A DNA stretch of 64,000 nucleotides from Kingdonia uniflora (Eukaryota > Streptophyta > Magnoliopsida > Ranunculales > Circaeasteraceae): the NCBI GenBank assembly GCA_014058105.1, contig JACGCM010002784.1, forward strand, positions 930,001 to 994,000, in the 5' to 3' direction. The first letter of the stretch is position 1. Each line of letters starts with the position of its first letter. Made by a program: the position numbers and the translations under genes. Below, piece after piece: positions 1 through 11,518 of the stretch. Below the pieces are notes generated by a model, which had not been told where the DNA came from, did no database searches, and worked only from the letters and a program-made list of their open reading frames with translations.

Positions 1-2280
1 TTTGTTGAAATGGCCAAGCGAGTGAAAACAAAACTCAAGCAGGTAGTTTACTCACCTTTTATACCTCCAGCAGCAACTACTATATTAGTAACTGCAGTAA
101 CTCCAAAAGCCCTAGGGACGACCGGTTCCGCGATTTGTTATAATTATGGAAAAATATGTCTTATGAGGTGTGAATATCCAAATCCTAAGAAACATATTGC
201 TCTTTTAACCCAGAATCTCCTAGATCATATTAACGAGGCGTTTCAACATATGTGAGGCGATGACATGAATGTGGAGACAGTCACAGCGGTGAACTGTCTG
301 TCACCTTGAATTTATGGTCGAATTCTGCTTATGAGGGAGAGTTGATAGGAATCATGGCCGACGTGATCACTCCGGCCATGTCCTATACGTATTTAGCTGG
401 CCTCTTCGTGGGACCCTTTTAATTTTTGTAGTTTCTAAATTATCTTATTTTGTTTTCAGATATGTTTCCCATTAATTGGGATTGTGTTTGGGAAGGTGAG
501 GACTCATCTTTTATAAAGAAGTCTAAGGGGGGTGAGGCAAAGGCTAGTATATATATATATATAGTTCTGCTTATTAGCAAAGTAATAAAGAGTAGCTAAC
601 TTTTTGTTTGAGTCGTTGCTTCCGCACTTAGTTTTTATAAAATAATATTAATAAGTATCCCTATTAAAATTATTAAATTACTAATATACCCTAAAAAAAT
701 TGGGGACAACCCCCCCCCACCCCCACCCCCACCCCACCCACACACACACATATGAAATCCTGGTTTCAGCCATTGGTAAGTGGGTGTTCTAATATTTTGG
801 AGTGGGCTGGTGCAATATGCACTTCATGCGATACACGTTTTATAGTTAGGGTTCCATTATGATTTAAGTGTTTAAAGATGTCATTATTTAAGTATGATCT
901 CCACTGTGAGCTCCCAACAACTGGACCAACTTTCTTGAAAATGGCTTCACTGCCTCATCTTTTATTGATCCAAGTAAAGACACTTTATCAGATTGAGATA
1001 TTCCTGAAGTATTGATCTTTGACAGATTCTTGGAATGGTCCGAGTTCAGAGCCTGATGGGTCCACCTTCTTCAACAACTAGTTTAAAAGGACACATAAGC
1101 CTCCATATATAGCAACCCGTGTATTATGAAACCTTATCTGCAATTTGTTGTAGTTACTCCCATATGAGGCTTCTCCAACCATAGTGTGATACAACCTACA
1201 ATTAGTTGAACTGAACTCCCAGGGTGATTGTGTCACCTTGTCCTCACACTTGCATTAATCAATATACCAAAGGATTGTAAATATTATTGGCCCATATGTA
1301 GTTTGTCGTAACAAGCATAAGCCATTGTTCTTATGCCAAACGAAAAGGCAGAGGCGACAAAACTAGCTAGTGATAATTCAAATAATTGAAAAATCATTTT
1401 CCATTATATAATATAATGTTATAATTTAGCGAGTAGTTATATTGGTATATATTTATCTTCTGATGATGCTTGCAACGTCTATATGTGTAGCAACGAACGT
1501 TTAAAGCCTAATTGCCAATCTTCATGTGGAAACATAGCCATTCCTCTTATTGAAGATTGTGTTTGATATTCTTGACAGTCAGGCTATGAGTGAAGCGAGA
1601 GAAAAAGATTCAAATTGTTGTCAAGCTTGCAAAAAGGGGCCTAAAATTGGTTGGGAAAAAGAGACCAACTATGAGATAAGTATCGACTCAGTTTGAGGGG
1701 TTGAGAGGGGCTTAACACCAAGAGGCAAAGTGATTTGTAAAGAACCAATCAAGTGACTCAAGTCATTCCTACAGTGGCCAATATTTTAAGAACGCCGTCA
1801 ATGCTGCTTTAGACCATAACTTGGTAATGGAGGTGTCAGGTGTGCGGTGTGTTATGCTATTTTGCAATTTTCCATATCATGCGTATTTTTTTTTAAGTAC
1901 TAGAAATACTTGAGGTTACATGCTTTTGGCGAAATAAGGTTTTCAAGCCTAATACATGTGTGCATTTTGGATTTTTGGTGCAATTTTGTAGTTGCATATT
2001 CTGAAATCATATTGAAGTTTCTTAAAATCATCACAATTTTACTCCATGACGCACCCCAAAATCCGTAACATCGACCTACAAGTGCGATGACTATATATCG
2101 AGACTAAAAGATCTGTCATAAACATAAACCTATGGCACAAAGAGTGAAGTGAGTAGCTAAATAGGGTAAACAAAACAAAAAAAAACAAAAAACTTCGTAC
2201 CATATGCATATTGGTGATGCATGCATATACAACATTCTTCAAAATCTAAACTGAATAAATCGACCAAAACACATTATCTT
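1..2280. other. No gene recognised; microsatellites only
   Basis: I see no supported gene here. An 81-codon open frame at 10-255 (+) has no family features I recognise. There is a TA microsatellite at about 548-563 and a C-rich/CA-rich simple repeat at about 709-751. The stretch near 580-640 shares short phrases with 2560-2620 (a run containing AGTAATAAAGAG followed by TTCCGCAC), which suggests both are scraps of one LTR family, but no complete element can be drawn. Confidence 0.5.
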
Positions 2281-2640
2281 ATTGATAGGTCGTGGGACGA
2301 CCCACGACCTAGGCGTACATCATCTTTCGTAACTGATCTCTATTTAGTTTCCTTTATTAGTTTATTTTTATTCTATTTTGTTCTAGAAAATCCTCTAAAT
2401 TAGGATTACTCTAGTAGTTACCTATTTTATAGGGAGTGTAGAGAGAGGTAGAGATCTTCTTTATATATGAGATCCTAGGGTAGTAGAAAGTACTATTGAG
2501 TTTTAAAAGAAAAAGAAGAAACCCTAGTTAGGTGGAGAAACCTTGTAATCATAGAGAGAAGTAATAAAGAGATCAATTGTTTTTCGTTTCTTAAGTGTTT
2601 TATTCGCTTCCGCACATAGTAGTTAACACTTATACTCATT
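2281..2640. repeat. LTR-like fragment with a perfect short hairpin
   Basis: A perfect inverted repeat with 10-bp arms (2287-2296 and 2301-2310) and a 4-nt loop is followed by about 300 bp of low-complexity transcribed-looking sequence. That sequence includes a TATA-like stretch near 2462 and a segment around 2560-2620 resembling the 3' part of plant LTRs. A related short segment occurs near 580-640. No paired LTR, primer site or target duplication was found, so the LTR assignment is inference. Confidence 0.3.
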
Positions 2641-3769
2641 ATTCCGTAGTCTTAGATCCTATAATTCTAAATTTGGCCCCTGCCACTAAAAGGAACCTAA
2701 TACGCACGAAACATTATAATAGTAAAAGATAAAGAAAGAAGGTAACTATCATGCACTTCTAACCTCTATTCACTCTCATCCAATTTTTACGTCTCTGATA
2801 CCTTTAGATCAATCATGCTAATACTATGGGCCATTTTCGAAGTCATAAGACTGTAGCTGTTCTTACTTCTCATATTACAATCTGGTCACTTGTATTAGAG
2901 AAGCTCTCTTCATGTCGTAAAATTTAGAAATTTCCCGTGTTTAGCTATGGGTTTTAATTAATAATACCCTTGGTATCGACAACCAGCTCACCTTGTGTAG
3001 ATCCAATTGATTTAAATTAATTACGTGCTTTTGAGTCAACTTGTTTTTAATAGATTGATTATTTCTTGTTATGTAGCTACCATTTGCCCATTTTCATTTT
3101 TTTTTTCTTCTGAACTCTGTCTTTCTTGACTTTGAGCATTGCTTGCCTGCTTGCTTGAGCTCAATTGGACAACTACCTCAGGTAAGGCTTTTGAGAAATT
3201 TTGTTGGATTAATTTAAAAAATTTACTTGCCCCAAGGTATTTTAAGGCTAAATGTTCCTACCCAAGAAACATGATCAAGGGGGGTTGTTCTTCATCTTCC
3301 TCAACCTCTACTCCTTCATTTACCTTTACCTTATCTTTGTTTTCATCGGCAGGTTGCTCTTTTCCCTTCTCTCTCCTTCATTTATTGTGAGAGCATTCTT
3401 GGTTTGTTTGTTATCAATTTTCTCACTAGCAATCAACATACCTCTCTGCATTATAACCTCTGCATCCAGTTTGTATGTTGAATCTTTCTCGCTAGCCTCA
3501 AAGGGTTAGCTACAACTCACAATGGAAAAATAAACCCAATGAGAAAAGGTAACCACGTTATAAACTATATTTGTGATTGACATGTATATATAACAATTTC
3601 AGGCAAACATGGCAAGTTTCGGCTATGTTTTTAAGCTTTTAATATGTCTTATACTTGCAGGCATGTCTTCTTGTTTAAATATGTACGACGAAATTCATGT
3701 TATGAATGTTAAAGGCCTTGGTGGGGGTTAATTGCTATTCCTTTTATTTACTGAAAACAAAAAGTAAAA

Positions 3770-4005
3770 TGCCCTCAAGCCCAAAAAGATTTTTTGTAAG
3801 CAAAATGGATTCCCTTCAGGCAAAAGTAACGTTGGGAAAACCAAATTTTTGAGCAAGAAGAGCTTAAAAAGGCGACAGACAACTTCAATCACACTCGTGT
3901 CCTAAGCAATCCTCTAGTACGCTTTATAAAGGAATGTTACCTGATGGTAAAATAGTTGCCATCAAAAATCTGAAATAGTCGATGAAAGCCAGATTGTACT
4001 ACATT
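3770..4005 (+). pseudogene. Wall-associated-kinase-like gene fragment
   Basis: Translation in shifting + frames gives the juxtamembrane and early kinase segment typical of wall-associated receptor kinases: FEQEELKKATDNFNHTRVL, then a decayed glycine loop, then YKGMLPDGKIVAIK containing the ATP-binding lysine, then SEIVDESQIV. At least two frameshifts are needed (near 3850 and 3965) and the glycine-rich loop is damaged. The rest of the kinase (catalytic loop, DFG) is absent downstream, where an A-rich run begins near 4008. WAK proteins normally carry an extracellular galacturonan-binding and EGF region, a transmembrane helix and a cytosolic Ser/Thr kinase; only this scrap of the cytosolic part survives. 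It is a dead fragment, confidently related to receptor-like kinases, less surely to the WAK subgroup. Confidence 0.7.
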
Positions 4006-5455
4006 TTAAAAAAAAAATTATGTTTCGGGCTACATTTATTAATTTATTTTCTTCCTCTATTTTGTTTTGGAAATACAATAAGACAGAAGAACAAGTTTTT
4101 GCTCTTAATTTTACAGTGTTGTGTACTTCATGTGTGCAGTGAGATATAGTTTACGGTTGTAGCTTTATGTCACAACAACCAGTCTATGCTTGGCTTCATA
4201 CTTGATGTCATTCTTAAACAAATTTCATATAACAAATCCCCATGGTTTAAATCTAGATTGTTGTAGGTGTTTGGACTCGTTTGGGTTGATTTTGTGGTGG
4301 TTAGTTAGTTTTCTTCCACCATCGCGATGTACACTTTGATGTAATTTTGAGGGCATCTACATGGTTACGTTGTTTGTAGATATATATTTGCACCAACCAG
4401 CTTTTTTCACGTATCAGTCTTGATGTTAATGTTTGTATCATCTATCTAGTCAAATCCTTTTGGTAATATAAACTATTTTCTGAATTATACTTATAAAGTT
4501 CTTAAGAGCCTGTGATTACTATTATGTGTTATTTGTATGGTGCTGAATTTTTTTGTTATTTATATATACAGGTTTTCAAGATTAAGGAGTACAAAAAAAG
4601 TTTTGCTTCACTGTATCGTCCTGATGTTTGTTCTCTTATATATCTGTCGATGACAGGTAAAAGATAGTTCCAAGAATCTCGAGGCCAAGTGAAGAATTTG
4701 GAAGAAATTAAAAGTTGTAGGTTTTTTCATGAGAAGAATCCACCGTTAAAAAAAGGCACACTGTGCCACAGAAAGATGAAGATCCGTTGGATTCTCTTAC
4801 TACCAAGAGTATGAAAAAAATACTTGTGCATGAGGGCATTTGAGGAATATCTCATTGCGATTCCTTCCTCTATATTTCTTCATCAAAGTTTCTTGATGCA
4901 AGGGTTATACTAATATTTGGTTTGATAATCAGAAGGTATCTGCCACCAAGCACACAAATTGAACTAATGAAAGTTTATCTCCTCTTTTCTCCCTCCCTCT
5001 CTTTTTAATGATCATAAGATATATGAAACAAATAGTTTTGAACCGTTTTAAATTAATGAGTCTCTCTTTTTCTATAAATGTGTTTTCTTTCTTTTATCTC
5101 TTCCTCTGAGCACACAATTCATCACATGGCTGAAATTTGCCACAAAAACAAGAAAAGAAAATGATAAACTTGCCAAGACACTATAAGAGCTTAACTAATT
5201 GATGGTTGGTTAACTCTCTTTTATCAAAACCACTTCCACGTCATAAAAAAAGGGCAATCTCCTAGTACTACAAAGTGACGTTGTAAAGTAAAAGAATTAC
5301 CGCAACAGCCTAACTTTAGCCTACGTGTCATCTATTTAAACAATAGAACTACAGCGACAGATTGATTACCGTAACATCCTAGTTGACTCTCCCCCATTTT
5401 CGGGCGCTCTGACTCCATAAATAACTCTTTTAAAAGTGTTGTTTGAAAATACAAA
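4006..5455. other. No gene recognised
   Basis: AT-rich sequence without an open frame or transposon end that I can support. It may include remnants of introns or flanks of the kinase fragment upstream. Confidence 0.4.
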
Positions 5456-6260
5456 TGAGGTATGAGTTGGGTTGTCTCCAACAGACGCACCTTAAGGTGT
5501 GACTCTAGGTGAAGAGGCACTGACTTGAGGTATGACTTTTGGTGAAGAGTCACCTATACTCTATATAACTCAGTTTCGTTTTCATTTTTGGTTATCAGTT
5601 TTTTCAGAGTTTTTCTAGAGTCATTTTCAAGAAAGAAAGCAGACGCAATCAAGGTTCGTTTGGCAGAGAGATAGAAGTGTTTTCTTTTCTCTGCGACTGA
5701 TGGTTGTATCCTGGGAGACAGGGGCCTACATTCCTGCAAAAAACATTGTGGCAGGGGCGAATCTGTCTTAAGGAGATAGTGTGTATACACTAGACTCGAC
5801 CATGGGCTTGCTCGACCTAGGAACACACTTAATATTATAAGTCTATGATTAGGCCTTGGGGCATTGGGTCATTGGCTCATGGGGATTCCTTGGAACACTT
5901 AGTCACTTTTTTGAGTTTGAGGTGTGAGTTAGGTTGTCTCCAACAGACGCACCTTAAGGTGTGACTCTTGGTGAAGAGGCACTAACTTGAGGTATGACTC
6001 TTGGTGAAGAGTCACCTATACTCTATATAACTCAGTTTCGTTTTCATTTTTGGTTATCAGTTTTTCAGATTTTTTCTAGTCATTTTCAAGAAAGAAAGCA
6101 GACGCAATCAAGGTTCGTTTGGCAGAGAGATATAAGTGTTTTTTTTTCTCTGCGACTGATCGTTGTATCCTAGGAGACAATAGCCTACATTCCTGCAAGA
6201 CATTGTGGCAGGGGCGAATATGTCTTAAGGAGATAATGTGTATACACTAGACTCGATCAT
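5456..6260. repeat. TRIM-like pair of direct repeats (about 345 bp each)
   Basis: Two clearly related direct copies lie at about 5456-5803 and 5918-6260, separated by about 114 bp. Each begins TGAGGT and ends in CA (CGACCA and CGATCA), and each contains a TATA-like CTATATAACTC about 110 bp from its start, as LTR promoters do. The short total length and near absence of an internal region suggest a terminal-repeat retrotransposon in miniature. I could not find a convincing tRNA primer-binding site or a matching target duplication, so a plain tandem duplication of a solo LTR is an alternative. Confidence 0.45.
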
Positions 6261-6284
6261 CTCTTTAAGAGGTGTTTATTTGTT

Positions 6285-6515
6285 CATGCAGATTTGGTAC
6301 TACAATGGTGTGAAAACAACTATCACGAGGTCAAGGGTTCGAATTTCACCATTGGTGGGGTTTGAGGTTGGTATGAGCCTTTTGGTCTTGTGTCGGCTTG
6401 CCTGGTTCATATAGTTTGCGGGCTATTGCACGAGTCCTCTTGAGGATCTAGTCGGGAATTGACGGTCTAGCCAAATAGTCCAAATATCTCTAACTAAAAA
6501 AAATACTTAAAATAC
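6285..6515 (+). mobile_element. SINE-like tRNA-derived element
   Basis: A good RNA polymerase III box B (GGTTCGAATTT, 6336-6346) lies about 30-40 bp after a weak box-A-like stretch (about 6295-6309). About 150 bp of unrelated body follows, ending in an A-rich tail near 6500-6510. This is the usual build of plant tRNA-derived SINEs. No target duplication was resolved and the tRNA part does not fold as a functional tRNA. Confidence 0.45.
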
Positions 6516-6978
6516 TCTAAATAGGGCTCTCTATTTCACTTTCCATCCCTTCCAAGTTCCAACCCTTGTTAGCAATTCGCCGAATTATTCCTGTTTAATT
6601 CACGAATTTTTTATTTTATTGATGAGTCTAATTAAAAGGGTAGTATTTTTCAAAAATTATTTAAAACGCGAATTTTGAAACGTTTAAAACATGAATTTTT
6701 CATTTTTCAATTTTTTTTCTTCCAAAAATACTCCAATATTAAAGAAAAAATAAATATATAAATATATAAATTTACGGATACCAAGAGACTATATTGATTT
6801 ATTAATGAAAACTTTAAGAAAAAATAAATATTTTCACATGGTTTGTAAATGATAAATATTAATTAATGAAAACACACATGAAAATACTATTATTCAGAGT
6901 TATTTATGTAAGATTCGTTAATAATTGTGGTAAATAAGAATAAATAGTGGGTTAGAATTATAATTCATCACTTGCCGT
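6516..6978. other. AT-rich spacer; left target duplication of hAT element
   Basis: Very AT-rich, no gene seen. Its last eight bases, CTTGCCGT at 6971-6978, are the left copy of the target duplication of the hAT-like element that follows; the right copy is at 13881-13888. Confidence 0.5.
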
Positions 6979-7359
6979 CTATGTTACTTAAAAATGAAGC
7001 GGGTACGAGAAACGATACGGAAAGCAGAAACGGGAAACGCCTATTATTTTTCTTACATGCTTCAAGAAACGAGAAACGTGTATAAGAAAGATATGACATT
7101 TGAAGCAATTTGTGAAGCGAAGTGGGAAACGAGATCGAATCGCCAAAAGATAAGAATATGAAAAGACTAGGCAATGGGTTTAATTTTGATGTAAAGCAGT
7201 ATTTTACTTTTGTTGTATAGCATTAATCTTATTTTGTTATAAATCTCGAATCACGTGATAATTCGTTTTATATGCGGTTCGATAATCGAATCTGAATCGT
7301 TTTTATACCGTTACAAACACCAAATCATTGTTGTTGTTTTTTTATTGTTAAACCTTATA

Positions 7360-10300
7360 TTAATAGTTCAAAATATTACAAAATTTTATCCCATCCGACC
7401 TGAGAGGCCCCTGTAGCCATTCAGGTGGAGACCCAGACCAAGAGTAGCATACATTATCACCCGTAGGCCTACCCGCTATATAATGTGCAACATAGTTAGA
7501 GCTTCGAGGCACACATATAATACAAACATCATCAAAACACTTAAAAAGAGCAAGAGCATCCTGCAGAATAGCTTTGGAGGTCCATGAGATGGTAGCCGCA
7601 CCCGTCTGACAAAAAGAGGCAATCAGTTCAGCATCCGTTTCCACAGACACCCGCTGAAGACCCTGCTCTCGTTCCCACAAAATGCCATCCCGGACTGCTA
7701 GCGCCTCCCCCTCTTCACTGCTTGTAAATCTACAGGAGGAAACTCTGGCTGCAACAAAAATATTTTGGTCATCATGGAAAACAAAGCCTAGATGATTGAA
7801 AAGTCTATCTTTACAGAAAGAAGCATCCACATTAATTTTAGCCCATCCTAAGTTCGGAGGAGCCCAACTAGCCTTGACATTCAGCCGATTAAAACAAAAG
7901 ATCGGTTCGTCATAAATAATTTTATTTAAAATGTTAGAGATACGAGTCGGATCTAATCTTGTTGCTTGAAAAACTCAAGCACGTCTGGCTTTCCATGTTA
8001 ACCAATAAAGGGAGCACACCACCCTAGCCCAAATTTTCTTCTGTAAAGGCCAAGTCAGGGGGGGGGGCTCGAACCATAAAGAAATCCAATCCAGGGTTGA
8101 TAGGTGTTCGAAATTGTGTATCAGGCCTCCCATAGACAGGCCAAACCAAATCGCCCTCGTAAACGGACATCCCAGGAGGAAGTGGTGGAGAGTTTTCTCC
8201 GTAGCCGAGCACATAGGACAGGATAAATCAATTAAACCTAATCGTTGACCAATCTTAGCCCTCACCGGCACAAGGTCCCTAAGACACTTCCAGGCGAAGA
8301 GTTGGGCACGGGGAGCCGCCTTATTATGCTAGATCTTTAAAATCAGAGATGGTGGGCCAATAGCAGGTTCCAGCCCATTGCCAGCCAGAATAGCACGATA
8401 AGCCGATCTGATAGAAAACTTCTCATCTTTAGACGAACGCCACTTAAGGTCATCCGACTCCCCTTCTTGAGGAATAAAAACCTGAGAAATCACATTAACA
8501 GACTCCTCATCACACCATTTCTCAAGTTCTTCTCTACGCCAAACCCGCCTACTGGGGTCAATAAAATGACTAACCCAAATAGGACGATCCACCAAGTTGT
8601 TATTCCCTCGAGGATTAGGCCTCCAATTATAGAGCGATGGGATCCAGACGTCCGTCCAGAACTGGACTTTGGTGCCCGTACGGATTTGCCAGCACGAATG
8701 TACATTGATGGTACTAATCGCCGATTGAATACTCCTCCAGGTCCAAGACATATCTGATTTAGATAGAGCTTACAGGATAGTACAATCCGGGAAGTATTTG
8801 GCTTTAAGAACCTGTCCCCACAGGTCATCAGGTTTTTGATGGAGACGCCAGACTAATTTAGATAGGTGAGCCTTGTTTGTGGTCTCTGCCTCTCGGATAC
8901 CCAGGCCCCCTTCTCTCTTCGACCGACAGATCTCTTTCAATTTCTTCAGATATAAAGGCCGACGAGCCTCTTCCCTTTTCCCCCACCAAAAGTCTCGTTG
9001 AAGTCCATTAATCTTTTTGCAGGTCGTTTTGGGTAGGGCAAAACAAGATATCTGGTAGGACAGAATGGCCGATGTCACAGATTTAATAAGAACAGTCCGC
9101 CCAGCCTGCGACAAAAGTTTGCCTTTCCACGTCTGGAGACGGCTCGAGATACGCTTAATAATGTTATTGAATGTCTGCATCCTAGAACGACCAAAGAAAA
9201 GGTTTGTGCCTAAATATCGTTAATCCGGGGGGATAATCTTAATCTTAAGGATCCAAGCGATAATCTGGCCAAAACGGAGAGGCAGGTTCATGCTGAAGAA
9301 AACTTCAGACTTCCCAAGGTTCAGTTGTTGTTCAGTGGCCGAACAAAATTTTTTAAGGGTATCTTTCACTTCATTGGCTACGTCCAAATCTTCCCAACAA
9401 AAAATAAGACAATCGTCCGCGAATAGCAAATGAGAGACAGGGGGGCTTGGCGGGACCCACGTACACCATGAATCTTCCCAGTAACTTCTTTAACACCCAG
9501 AGCCCGTGAGAGACCCTCCATGAGAATGATAAAGAGGAAAGGGGACAATAGGTCCCCCTGCCTGAAACCCCGGGTAGGGGTGAGGAAGTCCTGCGCCGAT
9601 CCGTTAATAAGGACCAAGTATCTCACCATAGAGATGCACTGTTCGATCCATTGACACCATTGAGTATTGAAACCCAGAGCCTTCAATGTCTAGATTAAGG
9701 TCTTCCACTCGATCCGGTCGTAGGCTTTAGACATGTCCAACTTGATCCCCATAAGCCTTGAACAACCTTGTTTCCTCTATATTGTGTGAATAAGCTCATG
9801 GGCAACCAAAATGTTATCCGAGATCTGTCTCCCTCGAACAAAAGCCCCTTGGAAGGGAGAAATAATCTTGTCCAGGAGAGGTTTTAAATGAGTAGAGATG
9901 ATTTTTGATATAATTTTGTACGTCACGTTGCAAAGGCTAATATGCCTAAAATCCCTCGGATGAGCTTTTGCACCATTTTTTGGGATCATCACTACATGGG
10001 TGGCATTGAGGAACTTGGGCATAAAATCGGAGGAAAAGAAGTTAGACACCAGATTGCAGATGTCAGGTTCCACAGTTTCCCAAGATTGTTGAAAGAATAA
10101 CGCAGGAAAACCATCCGGGACCAGAGCCTTTAAGGGGCCAATACTGTCCAGTGCCTCCTTAATCTCTTCCTTGGTCACCTCCCGAGTGAGGAGGATATTA
10201 TCCTCCTCCGAGACGCATGGATTAAATCTCTGAAGGAACGCAGGAATCTTCACGGGATTCGACGTTTGGAAATTGATCTCCATATCTCAGAGAAAGGTGT

Positions 10301-11518
10301 TACCTATCACAACAGGATCCGATGTCCAGTTTCCTGAATCATTTTTAATCCAGTCGATTGAATTCTTCTTTCTCCGTGCTAGTGTCTGCACATGGAAGAA
10401 TTTAGAGTTCCGGTCTCCCTCATTCAACCATGCGATACGCAATTTTTGCCGCCAAAACATTTCTTCCCTCACTTGGATTTCCTCCAGCTCATTAATCAAG
10501 GCTCTCTCACGGGTAGCCACAAACTCAGAAAAAGGGAGAGATTGGAGATGTGAAATTTTTGTTTTGAGCACAAAAATGTTATTCAAGACATGACCGAAAA
10601 CATTTTTATTCCAGTTCCTAAGGCCAGCTTTCGTGTTTAGAAGTTTGTCATTGACCAGTTGGGCTGGGGATCCCCAAACATCATAGTTCCAAAATTCTCT
10701 AATTAAGTGTGGAAAGTGAGGTTCCCGAGTCCACATGGTCTGGAAACGAAAACATTTACCTAAGGTTGAAAATTGGGGAAGAGTATCAAGGCATAGAGGA
10801 GTATGGTCCGAACCTAAAGCGGATAAATGCGATACATTTGCTATAGGAAAAGTAACCATCCAATCAGCGTTGGCCATGCATCTGTCTAGTCGTTCCTGAA
10901 TATTGCCTTCTCCCCAGCGTCTATTATTCCACGTAAACGGTTGTCCAGCAAAACCCAAATCAATAAGGCCTGTCTTTTGTATCACATCTTTTGCAAAGGC
11001 GTAAGAGGCCGCACACAACATAATTCCTCCCAGCTTATCCGAACTGTCCAAAATGGTATTAAAATCTCCCAGGATAAGCCAAGGTCCATCATAGCCTCGA
11101 CCAATAGTTTCTACCAGCTTCCAACTCTCAATCTTGTCACGATGGTACAGGCTTCCGTAAAAGAAAGAGATCATTCACGGCTTATCAGCCGGCTCCGAAG
11201 TAACCAATACATTAATAATGATTTATTACCAAAGATATCCTTAATACAAATATTATCTTTCTACATGACGCAAGTGCCCCCCGAGCATCCCTGGACGCCC
11301 GAGACCAGAACAATCAAATAGTGAGGGTAGTAAAAAGAACGTACCAAAATCTGCATTTTTGCAGCGGATCTTTTGGTTTCATAAAGGAAAATTACATCCC
11401 CCTTAGAGGACCTAATAAGCTTTCTAAGGTGCCGAACTGCCGTTGGTCGACCTAAACCTCGGCAGTTCCACGATAGAATAATTATAATGGCCCGGGTGGC
11501 CTCCGTGGAGCCACCCAA
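7360..11518 (-). pseudogene. LINE ORF2: endonuclease, reverse transcriptase, RNase H
   Basis: Fragments in order: an apurinic-type endonuclease (LSWNCRGLG, FLYETK at 11518-11261; GDFN and SDHTPLCL motifs at 11174-10287), reverse transcriptase (PDGFPALFFQ, ISLCNVTYKIISKI, GFRQGDLLSPFLFI at 10283-9378, then the FADD catalytic box at about 9420), a post-RT region with a zf-RVT-type zinc finger (CPMCSATEKTLHH, 8271-7975), and a C-terminal RNase H (EGEAL, ETDAE and NYVAHYIA motifs, 7830-7360). The frame changes between 11261 and 11174 and again near 9425, and stops fall near 10287, 9777, 9687, 9220, 8770, 8329 and 7975. A plant-type RNase H at the end of ORF2 is a known feature of many plant L1 elements. 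The enzyme would nick target DNA and copy element RNA there; this copy cannot. Confidence 0.9.

Noticed and set aside
10..255. 81-codon ORF at the window start
   Set aside because: No recognisable motif, no splice or promoter support; it could be chance or an exon cut by the window edge.
6295..6350. Functional tRNA gene
   Set aside because: Box B is good but box A is weak and no cloverleaf can be drawn; an A-rich tail follows, so a SINE is more likely.
8467..8828. Overlapping open frames on both strands inside the LINE
   Set aside because: Shadow frames of ORF2; only the frame giving LINE protein motifs is real.
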